From NCBI GenBank assembly GCA_943788405.1, contig CALSQD010000001.1:372001-436000 (forward strand): a stretch of DNA of 64,000 nucleotides. The letters run 5' to 3'. The notes beneath the pieces are model-generated. The model worked only from the letters and a program-made list of their open reading frames with translations, was not told the DNA's origin and ran no database searches. The stretch is from an uncultured Flavobacteriales bacterium (lineage in GTDB: Bacteria > Bacteroidota > Bacteroidia > Flavobacteriales > BACL11). The stretch's first letter is position 1. Each line of letters begins with the position of its first letter. The position numbers and the translations under genes were made by a program. This document shows positions 44,817 through 52,506 of this stretch, piece after piece.

Positions 44817-46340
44817 ATGTCAGAAGTAAGAGTAAGATTTGCACCAAGCCCAACAGGGCCACTACATATTGGAGGAGTAAGAACTGCATTATATAATTAC
44901 CTTTTTGCTAAAAATAAAGGAGGAAAAATGATTTTGCGTATTGAAGATACTGATCAAACAAGATTTGTTCCAGGGGCTGAAGAATACTTAATAGATGCGT
45001 TAAAATGGTGTGGTATTGAGTTGGATGAATCAGTTGTTGATGGTGGAGAATATGGACCTTATAAGCAATCCGAAAGAAAAGCCATGTACTTACCTTATGC
45101 CGAGCAATTGGTAAAAGATGGATTTGCTTATTATGCTTTTGATACTTCAGAAGAATTAACAGCAATGCGTGAGAGAATGAAAGCTGCAGGAGTTCCTTCA
45201 CCACAATATAATTCAGTTACTCGTACTACTATGCAAAACTCTTTAGCGCTATCAGAAGATGAGGTGCAAAAAAGATTAGATGCAGGTGACCCGTATGCTA
45301 TCAGAATTAAGATGCCTAGAAATGAAGAGGTAAGATTAAACGATATTATTAGAGGTTGGGTGTTAGTGAATACCAATAATATGGATGATAAAGTTATCTT
45401 TAAATCTGATGGAATGCCAACTTATCATTTAGCGAATGTTGTTGATGATTATACTATGAAAATTTCTCATGTAATAAGAGGGGAGGAGTGGTTACCCTCA
45501 GCACCATTACATGTTTTATTGTACAAATATTTAGGGTGGGAAAATGCTATGCCAGAATTTGCGCATTTACCTTTAATCCTTAAACCTGATGGAAACGGAA
45601 AATTAAGTAAAAGAGATGGAGATAGATTAGGATTTCCAGTTTTCCCAACACAATGGACTAACCCTGAAACAAAAGAGACTAGTTCAGGTTACAGAGAAGG
45701 AGGTTATATCAAAGAGGCGTTTATAAATATGTTATCCTTTTTAGGTTGGAACCCAGGAACTACACAAGAGATTTTCTCAATGCAGGAATTGATTGAAGCA
45801 TTCAGTTTAGATAGAGTAGGGAAGGCAGGAGCAAAGTTTGATTTTGACAAAACAAGATGGTTCAATCAGCAGTATTTAAGAGCAAAATCAGGAGAAGTAT
45901 TGGCGCAAGATTTACAAGTTATCCTAAAAGAAAATGGGGTAGAGGCTGATGATAAATTTGTTGCTACTGTTTGTGAGCAATTAAAAGAGAGAGCTACTTT
46001 TGTAAAAGATATGTGGGAGGAAGGGAAATATTATTTTTCAGCACCTACCTCATATGATGAGAAAACTATCCGTAAAAAATGGAAAGAAGACACTCCAAAA
46101 TATGTATTAGAATTAAAAGATAGATTAGCTGGGTTGTCTGACTTCTCTTCAGAAAATATTGAAATAGAATTCAAAAAATACTTGGAAGAAAATGAACTTG
46201 GAATGGGGAAATTATTACCTGCTTTCAGAGTTTCTTTAACAGGACTTGGAATGGGCCCTTCTTTGTTTGATATTGCATCCCTTTTAGGAAAAGAAGAGAC
46301 AATAAATAGAATGGAAATTGCTTTAGAAAAAATAAACTAA
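44817..46340 (+). CDS. gltX: Glutamyl-tRNA synthetase
   Basis: Class I aminoacyl-tRNA synthetase of 507 residues. The HIGH-type motif is PSPTGPLHIGGVRTALYNYL near residues 9-28 and the KMSKS-type motif is KLSKRDG near 253-259. The Rossmann core contains R-I-E-D-T-D-Q-T-R, and the C-terminal helical anticodon-binding region is complete. The start at 44817 gives MSEVRVRFAPSPTG, the normal N-terminus; the upstream TTG at 44778 would place the promoter inside the gene. folB starts on the last base of the stop codon. The glutamyl-tRNA made here also feeds heme synthesis in C5-pathway bacteria; hemD lies about 5 kb away. Confidence 0.97.
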   Translation: MSEVRVRFAPSPTGPLHIGGVRTALYNYLFAKNKGGKMILRIEDTDQTRFVPGAEEYLIDALKWCGIELDESVVDGGEYGPYKQSERKAMYLPYAEQLVKDGFAYYAFDTSEELTAMRERMKAAGVPSPQYNSVTRTTMQNSLALSEDEVQKRLDAGDPYAIRIKMPRNEEVRLNDIIRGWVLVNTNNMDDKVIFKSDGMPTYHLANVVDDYTMKISHVIRGEEWLPSAPLHVLLYKYLGWENAMPEFAHLPLILKPDGNGKLSKRDGDRLGFPVFPTQWTNPETKETSSGYREGGYIKEAFINMLSFLGWNPGTTQEIFSMQELIEAFSLDRVGKAGAKFDFDKTRWFNQQYLRAKSGEVLAQDLQVILKENGVEADDKFVATVCEQLKERATFVKDMWEEGKYYFSAPTSYDEKTIRKKWKEDTPKYVLELKDRLAGLSDFSSENIEIEFKKYLEENELGMGKLLPAFRVSLTGLGMGPSLFDIASLLGKEETINRMEIALEKIN

Positions 46341-46693
46341 TGGGATTAATTACAGTAGAAGGAATTAGGGTTTTTGCACATCATGGACACCTGCCAGAAG
46401 AAGCAGTTTTAGGAGGACATTTTATTGTAAATGTTTGGGTGGAAGCCGACACAACTGAAGTAGAAAAAACAGATGATTTGAACCATACAGTGGACTATGT
46501 GAAAATCATAGAAATTGTAAAGGAGAAAATGGCAATAAGAGCAGATATGATTGAAGTTCCTGCAAAAAGAATTGTTGATGCAATTTTACCTTTAAATAAA
46601 GTACAAAAAGTAACAGTAGAGGTAGAAAAAGTGTTACCTCCTATTGATGCTACTTTCGATAAAATTTCTGTTACTACTGAACGCTTAAACTAA
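46340..46693 (+). CDS. folB: Dihydroneopterin aldolase
   Basis: Folate-pathway enzyme of 117 residues that splits 7,8-dihydroneopterin to 6-hydroxymethyl-7,8-dihydropterin and glycolaldehyde. The substrate-binding glutamate lies in HHGHLPEEAVLGGHF (residues about 14-28), the conserved Tyr in HTVDYVKIIEIV, and the catalytic Lys in VEVEKVLPPID near residue 95. Size is normal for the octameric enzyme. It overlaps gltX by 1 nt (TAATG) and is probably co-transcribed and translationally coupled. Its tail overlaps the convergent glyS by 4 nt. Confidence 0.94.
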   Translation: MGLITVEGIRVFAHHGHLPEEAVLGGHFIVNVWVEADTTEVEKTDDLNHTVDYVKIIEIVKEKMAIRADMIEVPAKRIVDAILPLNKVQKVTVEVEKVLPPIDATFDKISVTTERLN

Positions 46694-48225
46694 GCTAAAT
46701 ACTTAGCAATATTTACTTTTTCAGCAATAATAGAGTGCAGTTTCTCAACTGAAACTCTTTCTTGAATCATAGTATCTCTATCTCTTAAAGTAACCGTATT
46801 ATTTTCTAAAGTTTGATGATCCACAGTAATGCAATAAGGAGTTCCAATTGCATCTTGTCTTCTATATCTTTTTCCGATAGAATCTTTTTCTTCATATTGG
46901 CAATTAAAGTCTACTTGAAGAGATTTCATTATTTCTCTTGCTTTTTCAGGCATACCATCTTTTTTAGTTAAAGGAAGGATAGCTGCTTTTAATGGCGCTA
47001 ATAAAGCAGGGATTTTTAAAACTACTCTGCTTTCGCCATTTTCTAATTGTTCTTCACGGAAGGAATGACTCAAAACAGTAAGGAACATTCTGTCCAAACC
47101 AATAGAAGTTTCTACTACATAAGGAACATAGCTTTCACCAATTTCTGGGTCAAAATATTGTAGTTTTTTACCAGAATGTTCTTGGTGTGCTTTTAAATCG
47201 AAATCAGTACGCGAATGGATTCCTTCTAATTCTTTAAATCCGAATGGGAATTTAAATTCAATATCGGCAGCAGCATTAGCATAATGCGCTAAATTTTCAT
47301 GATCATGGAAACGATAATTTTCCTCTCCCATTGCTAGTGAATTATGCCATTTCATACGGAACTCTTTCCAGTAATCGTACCACTTCATTTCTTCTCCTGG
47401 ACGAACAAAAAATTGCATTTCCATTTGTTCAAACTCTCTCATTCTGAAAATAAACTGACGCGCTACAATCTCATTTCTAAAGGCTTTCCCAATTTGGGCA
47501 ATCCCAAAAGGAATTTTCATTCTGGCAGTTTTTTGAACATTCAGGAAATTCACAAAAATTCCTTGTGCTGTTTCAGGTCTTAAATACAAATCAGAAGCAC
47601 CATCAGCAGTAGCTCCCATTTGAGTTTTAAACATCAAATTAAATTGGCGTACATCCGTCCAGTTATTAGTTCCTGAAACAGGACATTTTATATCTAACTC
47701 TTCAATTAATGCTTTTACTCCTTCCAAATCTCCTGAAGAAAGAGAAGTATTCATTTTCTCATTTATAGCATCAATCTGTTTTTGTCTATCTAAAATTCTA
47801 CCATTGGTAGTTACAAATTCTTCTCTGTTAAAAGCATCTCCAAAACGCTTGGCAGCTTTTACACAATCTTTGTCAATTTTTGCTTCAATCTTGGCAATAT
47901 GATCTTCAATTAAAACATCTGCTCTGTACCTCTTTTTTGAATCCTTATTGTCAACTAAAGGATCATTAAAGGCATCAATATGTCCTGAAGCTTTCCAAGT
48001 AGTAGGGTGCATGAAAATAGAGGAATCCAATCCTACAATATTCTCGTGCATATTCACCATTGACTTCCACCAATAGTTTTTAATATTATTTTTTAATTCT
48101 ACTCCATTCGGGCCATAATCGTAAGCTGCTGCTAAACCATCATAAATTTCGGAGGATTGAAAAACATAACCATACTCTTTTGCATGGGATACAACTTTTT
48201 TAAAGATATCTTCATAATTTGCCAT
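46690..48225 (-). CDS. glyS: Glycyl-tRNA synthetase (alpha2, eukaryote/archaeal-like type)
   Basis: Class II synthetase of 511 residues that charges tRNA(Gly). The single-chain alpha2 type is shown by the N-terminal motif 1 region (SSEIYDGLAAAYDYGPNGVE), motif 2 (GKAFRNEIVARQFIFRMREFEQMEMQFF), motif 3 (ETSIGLDRMFLTVLS) and a C-terminal anticodon-binding domain. It is unrelated to the alpha/beta heterotetramer GlyQ/GlyS of most Proteobacteria. A TATTTTTG box lies 4 nt before the ATG, predicting a leaderless mRNA. The gene is divergent from the DUF3109 gene and convergent with folB. Confidence 0.97.
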   Translation of the reverse strand: MANYEDIFKKVVSHAKEYGYVFQSSEIYDGLAAAYDYGPNGVELKNNIKNYWWKSMVNMHENIVGLDSSIFMHPTTWKASGHIDAFNDPLVDNKDSKKRYRADVLIEDHIAKIEAKIDKDCVKAAKRFGDAFNREEFVTTNGRILDRQKQIDAINEKMNTSLSSGDLEGVKALIEELDIKCPVSGTNNWTDVRQFNLMFKTQMGATADGASDLYLRPETAQGIFVNFLNVQKTARMKIPFGIAQIGKAFRNEIVARQFIFRMREFEQMEMQFFVRPGEEMKWYDYWKEFRMKWHNSLAMGEENYRFHDHENLAHYANAAADIEFKFPFGFKELEGIHSRTDFDLKAHQEHSGKKLQYFDPEIGESYVPYVVETSIGLDRMFLTVLSHSFREEQLENGESRVVLKIPALLAPLKAAILPLTKKDGMPEKAREIMKSLQVDFNCQYEEKDSIGKRYRRQDAIGTPYCITVDHQTLENNTVTLRDRDTMIQERVSVEKLHSIIAEKVNIAKYLA

Positions 48226-48229
48226 AGCG

Positions 48230-48237
48230 CAAAAATA
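48230..48237 (-). promoter_or_regulatory. -7 box (TATTTTTG) 4 nt before glyS
   Basis: Plus-strand CAAAAATA, exact TAnnTTTG on the minus strand, 4 nt before the glyS ATG. It is back-to-back with the DUF3109 box, 22 nt away. Confidence 0.62.
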
Positions 48238-48259
48238 GTAATTCTCCTATTTTATTATG

Positions 48260-48267
48260 TAGTTTTG
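48260..48267 (+). promoter_or_regulatory. -7 box (TAGTTTTG) 4 nt before the DUF3109 gene
   Basis: Exact TAnnTTTG match ending 4 nt before the ATG at 48272; divergent partner of the glyS promoter. Confidence 0.62.
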
Positions 48268-48271
48268 CAGC

Positions 48272-48838
48272 ATGATTCAAGTTGAGGATAAAATTATTTC
48301 TTTAGATGTTTTTGAAAAGCACTTTGTATGCGATTTAAATGCGTGTAAAGGTGCCTGTTGTGTGGATGGAGATGCAGGAGCTCCACTACTAGAAAATGAA
48401 GTAAATATTTTGGAGCATATTTACGAAAAGGTAAAACCTTATATGGTGCAAAAAGGAATTGATGTAGTTGATAAGGTAGGGGTGGCTGTACTTGATATTG
48501 AAGGAGATGTAACAACTCCACTTGTAAATAATAGAGAATGTGCTTTTGTAATTGAAGAAAATGGAATTTCAAAATGTTCAATTGAAAAAGCTCATTATGA
48601 AGGTAAGGTTGATTTTAAAAAACCTATTTCTTGTCATTTATTTCCGATACGAATACAAGAGTACCGTGATTTTGATGCCGTAAATTATGAAGAAATTAAA
48701 ATCTGTGCGCCTGCCTGTAAATGTGGTAGCGAATTAGAAGTTCCAGTTTATGCTTTTTTAAAAGAACCTCTTATCCGAAAATATGGAGAAGCTTGGTACA
48801 AAGAATTATTGGAAGCGGCTAAGTTGTTGGGTAAATAA
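48272..48838 (+). CDS. DUF3109 family cysteine-rich protein (putative metal or Fe-S binding)
   Basis: Cytoplasmic protein of 188 residues with ten cysteines: 20, 25, 29, 30, 90, 102, 121, 145, 149 and 151. The N-terminal group FVCDLNACKGACCVDGDAG and the later S-C-H-L-F-P-I-R match DUF3109, related in pattern to the YkgJ/UPF0153 zinc- or iron-binding proteins (C-x-G-x-C-C). No enzymatic role is known to me. It is a single gene whose promoter sits 4 nt before the ATG. A hairpin that can terminate both this gene and the convergent DUF3817 gene begins 1 nt after its stop codon. Confidence 0.85.
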   Translation: MIQVEDKIISLDVFEKHFVCDLNACKGACCVDGDAGAPLLENEVNILEHIYEKVKPYMVQKGIDVVDKVGVAVLDIEGDVTTPLVNNRECAFVIEENGISKCSIEKAHYEGKVDFKKPISCHLFPIRIQEYRDFDAVNYEEIKICAPACKCGSELEVPVYAFLKEPLIRKYGEAWYKELLEAAKLLGK

Positions 48839-48839
48839 A

Positions 48840-48862
48840 AAACGGACCAAAAAGGTCCGTTT
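48840..48862. terminator. Bidirectional hairpin terminator between the DUF3109 and DUF3817 genes
   Basis: Arms AAACGGACC (48840-48848) and GGTCCGTTT (48854-48862) with an A5 loop. On the minus strand the stem is followed by a T-rich run (TTTATTTAC), a good terminator for the acyl-CoA dehydrogenase/DUF3817 operon. On the plus strand only TTT precedes a C, so termination of the DUF3109 transcript should be weaker. Confidence 0.8.
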
Positions 48863-48870
48863 CTAAAATT

Positions 48871-49146
48871 CTATTTTTTCAAATATTTCCGGTCTACATA
48901 AAAGGTTCCGAATGGTACTATTGAACAGATTAAAACAATAAAGAATTCTACTTTATTCCATTTTTCATTTTCTTTAATTAAGAAAGCAAAAACAACATAG
49001 GCTACAAATAATAATCCGTGTGGCATTCCTAATAATTTCACATATTGTTCATCACCTCCCCAGTACTTTAAAGGTACGGCAATAAAAAGAAGGAGTATGT
49101 AAGATACTCCCTCTAAGAATGCTACTGTTCTAAATAATTTATTCAT
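48871..49146 (-). CDS. DUF3817 family small integral membrane protein
   Basis: Membrane protein of 91 residues with three hydrophobic helices (about 6-25, 40-58, 66-84). The family pattern is visible: F-R-x-V-A-F-L-E-G-V-S-Y-I-L-L-L then P-H-G-L-L-F-V-A-Y near residues 42-50. DUF3817 has no known function and often appears in metabolic operons. It starts 2 nt after the acyl-CoA dehydrogenase stop codon and is followed by the hairpin at 48840. Confidence 0.88.
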   Translation of the reverse strand: MNKLFRTVAFLEGVSYILLLFIAVPLKYWGGDEQYVKLLGMPHGLLFVAYVVFAFLIKENEKWNKVEFFIVLICSIVPFGTFYVDRKYLKK

Positions 49147-49148
49147 TT

Positions 49149-50327
49149 CTATTTAAATGCGTTTTCTCCTGTAATATCCATTCCTGTAATCAACAAGTGA
49201 ATATCGTGTGTTCCTTCATAAGTAATTACTGATTCTAAATTCATCATATGTCTCATGATAGAATATTCTCCTGTAATTCCCATAGCGCCTAAAATTTGTC
49301 TTGCTTCTCTAGCAATTTTTAAGGCCATATCTACATTATTACGCTTACACATAGAAATTTGTGCAGAAGTTGCTCTACCTTCATTTCTAAGTACTCCTAA
49401 ACGCCAAGTTAAAAATTGAGCCTTTGTGATTTCAGTAATCATCTCAGCTAATTTCTTTTGTTGTAACTGGTAACTAGCAATTGGTTTTCCGAATTGAATT
49501 CTCTCTTTTGCATATCTTAAGGCAGTATCGTAACAATCCATTGCAGTACCAATTGTTCCCCAAGCAATACCATATCTTGCAGAATCCAAACACCCTAGTG
49601 GAGCTCCTAATCCATCTTTGTTTGGTAAAATGTTATCCTTAGGGATTTTTACATTATCAAAAACTAATTCTCCAGTTGCTGATGCTCTCAAACTCCATTT
49701 TCCATGAGTTTCAGGAGTAGTAAATCCTTCCATTCCTCTTTCAACTAATACTCCTTTAATTCTTCCTTCTTCATTTTTTGCCCAAACAACAGCAACATCA
49801 GCAAATGGTGCATTTGAAATCCACATTTTTGCTCCATTTAAAAGATAATGATCTCCCATATCTTTAATGTTAGTTACCATACCTCCAGGGTTTGATCCAT
49901 GGTCAGGTTCAGTTAAACCAAAACAACCGATAAATTCTCCAGTTGCTAATTTTGGTAAAAATTTCATTTTTTGTTCTTCACTACCGTATTTCCAAATTGG
50001 GTACATTACTAATGAAGATTGAACAGATGATGTAGAACGAATTCCACTATCTCCTCTTTCTAATTCTTGCATTATAAGTCCGTAAGAAATTTGGTCTAAT
50101 CCAGCTCCACCATATTCTACAGGAATATAAGGTCCGAAACCACCAATTTCACCTAATCCTTTTACAATCTGTTTTGGGAATTCAGCTTTTTGGCAAGCTT
50201 CTTCAATAATTGGGGAAACTTCTCTTTTTACCCACTCTCTGGCAGCATCTCTAATTAATTTATGTTCTTCTGTAAGGAGTTCATCCAAAAGGAAATAATC
50301 AGGTGCTTGATATAAATCTTGTGACAT
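49149..50327 (-). CDS. Acyl-CoA dehydrogenase (glutaryl-CoA dehydrogenase-like)
   Basis: FAD-dependent dehydrogenase of 392 residues. The segment GCFGLTEPDHGSNPGGM and the catalytic-base region SVITYEGTHDIHLLITGMDITG match the glutaryl-CoA dehydrogenase branch, where Glu in YEGTHDI removes the alpha proton. Glutaryl-CoA dehydrogenases also decarboxylate to crotonyl-CoA in lysine and tryptophan breakdown; which reaction occurs here cannot be settled by eye. The start is the ATG at 50327 (MSQDLYQAPDYFLLDELL). The reading frame extends to 50441, but that extension crosses the promoter and is hydrophobic. It is divergent from the DUF4271 gene and leads a two-gene operon with the DUF3817 gene. Confidence 0.92.
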   Translation of the reverse strand: MSQDLYQAPDYFLLDELLTEEHKLIRDAAREWVKREVSPIIEEACQKAEFPKQIVKGLGEIGGFGPYIPVEYGGAGLDQISYGLIMQELERGDSGIRSTSSVQSSLVMYPIWKYGSEEQKMKFLPKLATGEFIGCFGLTEPDHGSNPGGMVTNIKDMGDHYLLNGAKMWISNAPFADVAVVWAKNEEGRIKGVLVERGMEGFTTPETHGKWSLRASATGELVFDNVKIPKDNILPNKDGLGAPLGCLDSARYGIAWGTIGTAMDCYDTALRYAKERIQFGKPIASYQLQQKKLAEMITEITKAQFLTWRLGVLRNEGRATSAQISMCKRNNVDMALKIAREARQILGAMGITGEYSIMRHMMNLESVITYEGTHDIHLLITGMDITGENAFK

Positions 50328-50347
50328 AATGATTGTTAATTTTTTGG

Positions 50348-50355
50348 CAAAAGTA
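50348..50355 (-). promoter_or_regulatory. -7 box (TACTTTTG) for the acyl-CoA dehydrogenase operon
   Basis: Plus-strand CAAAAGTA, exact TAnnTTTG on the minus strand, 20 nt before the ATG at 50327; it decides that start. Confidence 0.65.
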
Positions 50356-50390
50356 TGTATTTTAAAGCTAAAAAAAGAGTTCTTAAAAGG

Positions 50391-50398
50391 TATATTTG
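50391..50398 (+). promoter_or_regulatory. -7 box (TATATTTG) for DUF4271-hemD
   Basis: Exact TAnnTTTG match, 20 nt before the ATG at 50419, divergent from the acyl-CoA dehydrogenase promoter. Confidence 0.65.
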
Positions 50399-50418
50399 CA
50401 TTCGGAATAACAAGAATA

Positions 50419-51063
50419 ATGATTGCGCTAACAAAAACCATTTTTAATCAGGATATCATAGTAGTACTACTTACTATCTCTTTTTTTTTAATTGCCCTGC
50501 TTAGAGCGTCCTATTGGAAACATGCAAAACTACTTTTTATGGGAGTGTTTGCCCAACGCTATGCAAATCAGTACTTAAGAGAGGAAAATGCATTTACCGA
50601 GAGAGTTAATTTTATTACTTTTTTATTGATGGTAATTAATTTTTCTGTAATTCTACTGAAGTTAACTGCTACAACTACTTTACTTGAAGTAATCTATTTA
50701 ATAGGTATAGTTGCGTTATTTTTTATCCTGAAAATTGGATTAATGTATATATTTGGTAAAATTTTCATGTTAAAAGACATTGCAAAATTAGGTGTATTCT
50801 TTTCATTTCTATTTGATAGATCATTAGGGTTTTTTCTTTTCCCATTAGTAGTAGTACTTTGTTTTTTTGCATTTAAAATCACATCACTTCTTTTTGTATT
50901 GATTAGTGTAGTTTGTGCTATTTTATTCTTGCTAAAATTATTTTGGTTATGGAAGATAGGAACAAGTGGGTTTGGACTTTCGAGTTTCTATATATTTTTA
51001 TATCTTTGCACGCTAGAAATTTTACCACTCCTAGCACTAGTAAAGAGAGTGTTTTACCAATAA
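50419..51063 (+). CDS. DUF4271 family integral membrane protein
   Basis: Membrane protein of 214 residues with about five or six hydrophobic helices. The start at 50419 (MIALTKTIFNQDIIVVLL) is 20 nt after a -7 box; the reading frame is open from 50329, but that region contains the divergent promoters. DUF4271 is a Bacteroidota family of unknown function; the late segment W-K-I-G-T-S-G-F-G-L-S-S-F-Y-I-F-L-Y-L-C-T-L-E-I-L-P is typical. hemD follows after 13 nt, a gene order that I recall from other Flavobacteriia, so a link with heme synthesis or with the membrane near that pathway is possible but unproven. Confidence 0.82.
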   Translation: MIALTKTIFNQDIIVVLLTISFFLIALLRASYWKHAKLLFMGVFAQRYANQYLREENAFTERVNFITFLLMVINFSVILLKLTATTTLLEVIYLIGIVALFFILKIGLMYIFGKIFMLKDIAKLGVFFSFLFDRSLGFFLFPLVVVLCFFAFKITSLLFVLISVVCAILFLLKLFWLWKIGTSGFGLSSFYIFLYLCTLEILPLLALVKRVFYQ

Positions 51064-51076
51064 AAATGCGTGAAGA

Positions 51077-51841
51077 ATGGCCGAAAAAAAGCTAAAAGTA
51101 AAATCAATTTTAATTTCACAACCTGAGCCAGAAGGAAAGTCTCCTTATGATGCAATTGAAAAAAAGCATAAATTAAAGATAGATTATAGACCTTTTATGC
51201 ATGTTGAAGAAATTAGTGCTCAAGAGTTTAGAGAGCAAAGAATCTCTATCCTTAATCATGATGCTGTAATTTTTACATCTAAAAATGCAATGGATCATTA
51301 TTTTGGAATGATGGATAAATTAAGATTGAGAATTCCTGATTTCACAAAATACTTTTGTGTTTCTGAAGCAATTGCACATTATTTACAAAACTTTATTACT
51401 TACCGTAAGCGTAAGGTATTTACAGGAGAGCAAACACTTGCTAGTTTAATTCCAGTAATGCAAAAACATAAGGATTCAAAATTTTTATTCCCTTGTTCAG
51501 ATGTGCTTAAAAAGCAAATGAATAAGTCATTAGAAGAAAGTGGATTAGAGTATACTAAGGCTCAAATGTATAAAGTAGCTTGTTCTGATTTATCTGATTT
51601 ATCTGATGTTAAATATGATGTGTTGGTATTTTTTAGCCCTACAGGGATTAAGTCCTTATTAGAAAATTTCCCAAATTTTGACCAAGGAGAAACAAGACTT
51701 GCAGTTTTTGGTCCTACAACAATTAAATCAGTTGAAGAAAATGGTTTAAGAGTAGATATTGCAGCACCAAATAAAAAGGCGCCATCAATGTCAATGGCTT
51801 TAGACCAATATATTAAAGAGGCAAATAAAAGAAGGAGGTAA
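51077..51841 (+). CDS. hemD: Uroporphyrinogen-III synthase
   Basis: Cyclises hydroxymethylbilane to uroporphyrinogen III while inverting ring D (254 residues). HemD is weakly conserved, but the two-lobed pattern is visible: VKSILISQPEPEGKSPY at the start, FTSKNAMDHYF near residue 73, and VLVFFSPTGIKSLLENFP near 181 with FGPTTIKSVEENGLRV after it. The T/S-S-K/P-x-x-x-x-x-hydrophobic segments in both lobes are characteristic. It is 13 nt after the DUF4271 gene and ends before a clear hairpin terminator. The start ATG at 51077 is used; the ATG at 51066 is out of frame. Confidence 0.88.
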   Translation: MAEKKLKVKSILISQPEPEGKSPYDAIEKKHKLKIDYRPFMHVEEISAQEFREQRISILNHDAVIFTSKNAMDHYFGMMDKLRLRIPDFTKYFCVSEAIAHYLQNFITYRKRKVFTGEQTLASLIPVMQKHKDSKFLFPCSDVLKKQMNKSLEESGLEYTKAQMYKVACSDLSDLSDVKYDVLVFFSPTGIKSLLENFPNFDQGETRLAVFGPTTIKSVEENGLRVDIAAPNKKAPSMSMALDQYIKEANKRRR

Positions 51842-51864
51842 TTTCTTTTTCAAATAAATAATTT

Positions 51865-51890
51865 AAAGGAGCTTTCGAGCTCCTTTTTTT
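51865..51890 (+). terminator. Intrinsic terminator of DUF4271-hemD
   Basis: Arms AAAGGAGCT (51865-51873) and AGCTCCTTT (51878-51886) with a TTCG tetraloop, followed by further T residues to 51890. It lies 24 nt after the hemD stop codon. Confidence 0.9.
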
Positions 51891-51891
51891 G

Positions 51892-51899
51892 TAATTTTA
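51892..51899 (+). promoter_or_regulatory. Probable -7 box (TAATTTTA) for rnpA
   Basis: One mismatch to TAnnTTTG at the last base; it ends 4 nt before the rnpA ATG and directly follows the hemD terminator. Confidence 0.4.
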
Positions 51900-51903
51900 T
51901 CAG

Positions 51904-52278
51904 ATGTTTAAGTTTCCAAAAAAACAAAAGCTGTGCAATGAAACAGCAATAAAAAAAATGTTTTCTAACGGAAAATCATTTGTAGTTGAACCTATTCGTT
52001 TAGTATGGAAACTGGAAGATGATTCGGATGAAGTGCCAATAAAATCAATTATTGTAGTTCCTAAAAAAAAGCTAAAACTAGCTGCCAGTAGAAATATGGT
52101 AAGAAGAAGAATGAAAGAGGCTTACCGATTGCATAAATCAGAGTTAGAATCACTTTTGAAAAGTAAAGATATTCAATTGAATATTGCTATTATTTATCAG
52201 AAAGAAGAAATATTATCATATAATACAATAGAAGAAAAAATAAAATTAATTTTAGGCCGTTTAAGTGAAGATTTATGA
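51904..52278 (+). CDS. rnpA: Ribonuclease P protein component
   Basis: Protein subunit of RNase P (124 residues), which helps the RNA subunit bind precursor tRNA. The RNR motif is clear in [14 protein letters not shown] near residues 60-73, after the N-terminal [17 protein letters not shown]. In many bacteria rnpA lies between rpmH and yidC; here neither is adjacent. It overlaps yidD by 4 nt (ATGA), keeping the common rnpA-yidD pair. Confidence 0.95.
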   Translation: MFKFPKKQKLCNETAIKKMFSNGKSFVVEPIRLVWKLEDDSDEVPIKSIIVVPKKKLKLAASRNMVRRRMKEAYRLHKSELESLLKSKDIQLNIAIIYQKEEILSYNTIEEKIKLILGRLSEDL

Positions 52279-52496
52279 GTATTATCTTTTCCTTTATTTT
52301 TAGAGCAATAATTGTGTTTTATCAAAAAGCAATATCCCCTTTATTGCCACCAAGATGTAGATATACACCAACTTGTTCGGCTTATGGTTTAGAAGCAATA
52401 ACAAAATATGGACCTTGGAAAGGAGGGGGGTTGACTTTAAAGCGAATATTAACTTGCCATCCATGGGGAGGACATGGACATGATCCGGTACCTTAA
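52275..52496 (+). CDS. yidD: Membrane protein insertion efficiency factor YidD
   Basis: Small amphipathic protein of 73 residues associated with the inner membrane and with YidC-dependent insertion. The family signature is nearly complete: [28 protein letters not shown], then [25 protein letters not shown]. The three conserved cysteines are present. It overlaps rnpA by 4 nt and ends 10 nt before the S41 protease start. Confidence 0.96.
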   Translation: MSIIFSFIFRAIIVFYQKAISPLLPPRCRYTPTCSAYGLEAITKYGPWKGGGLTLKRILTCHPWGGHGHDPVP

Positions 52497-52506
52497 AAAA
52501 GAAATT

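Noticed and set aside
48294-48581. Minus-strand frame of 95 codons over the DUF3109 gene
   Set aside because: Leu/His-rich composition, antisense to a conserved cysteine-rich protein.
50328-50441. 38-residue N-terminal extension of the acyl-CoA dehydrogenase
   Set aside because: It covers both divergent promoters and adds a hydrophobic stretch not found in the family; the ATG at 50327 fits.
50913-51095. Plus-strand frame of 60 codons spanning the end of the DUF4271 gene and the start of hemD
   Set aside because: It lies in another frame across two real genes and has no family features; the ATG at 51066 belongs to it and not to hemD.
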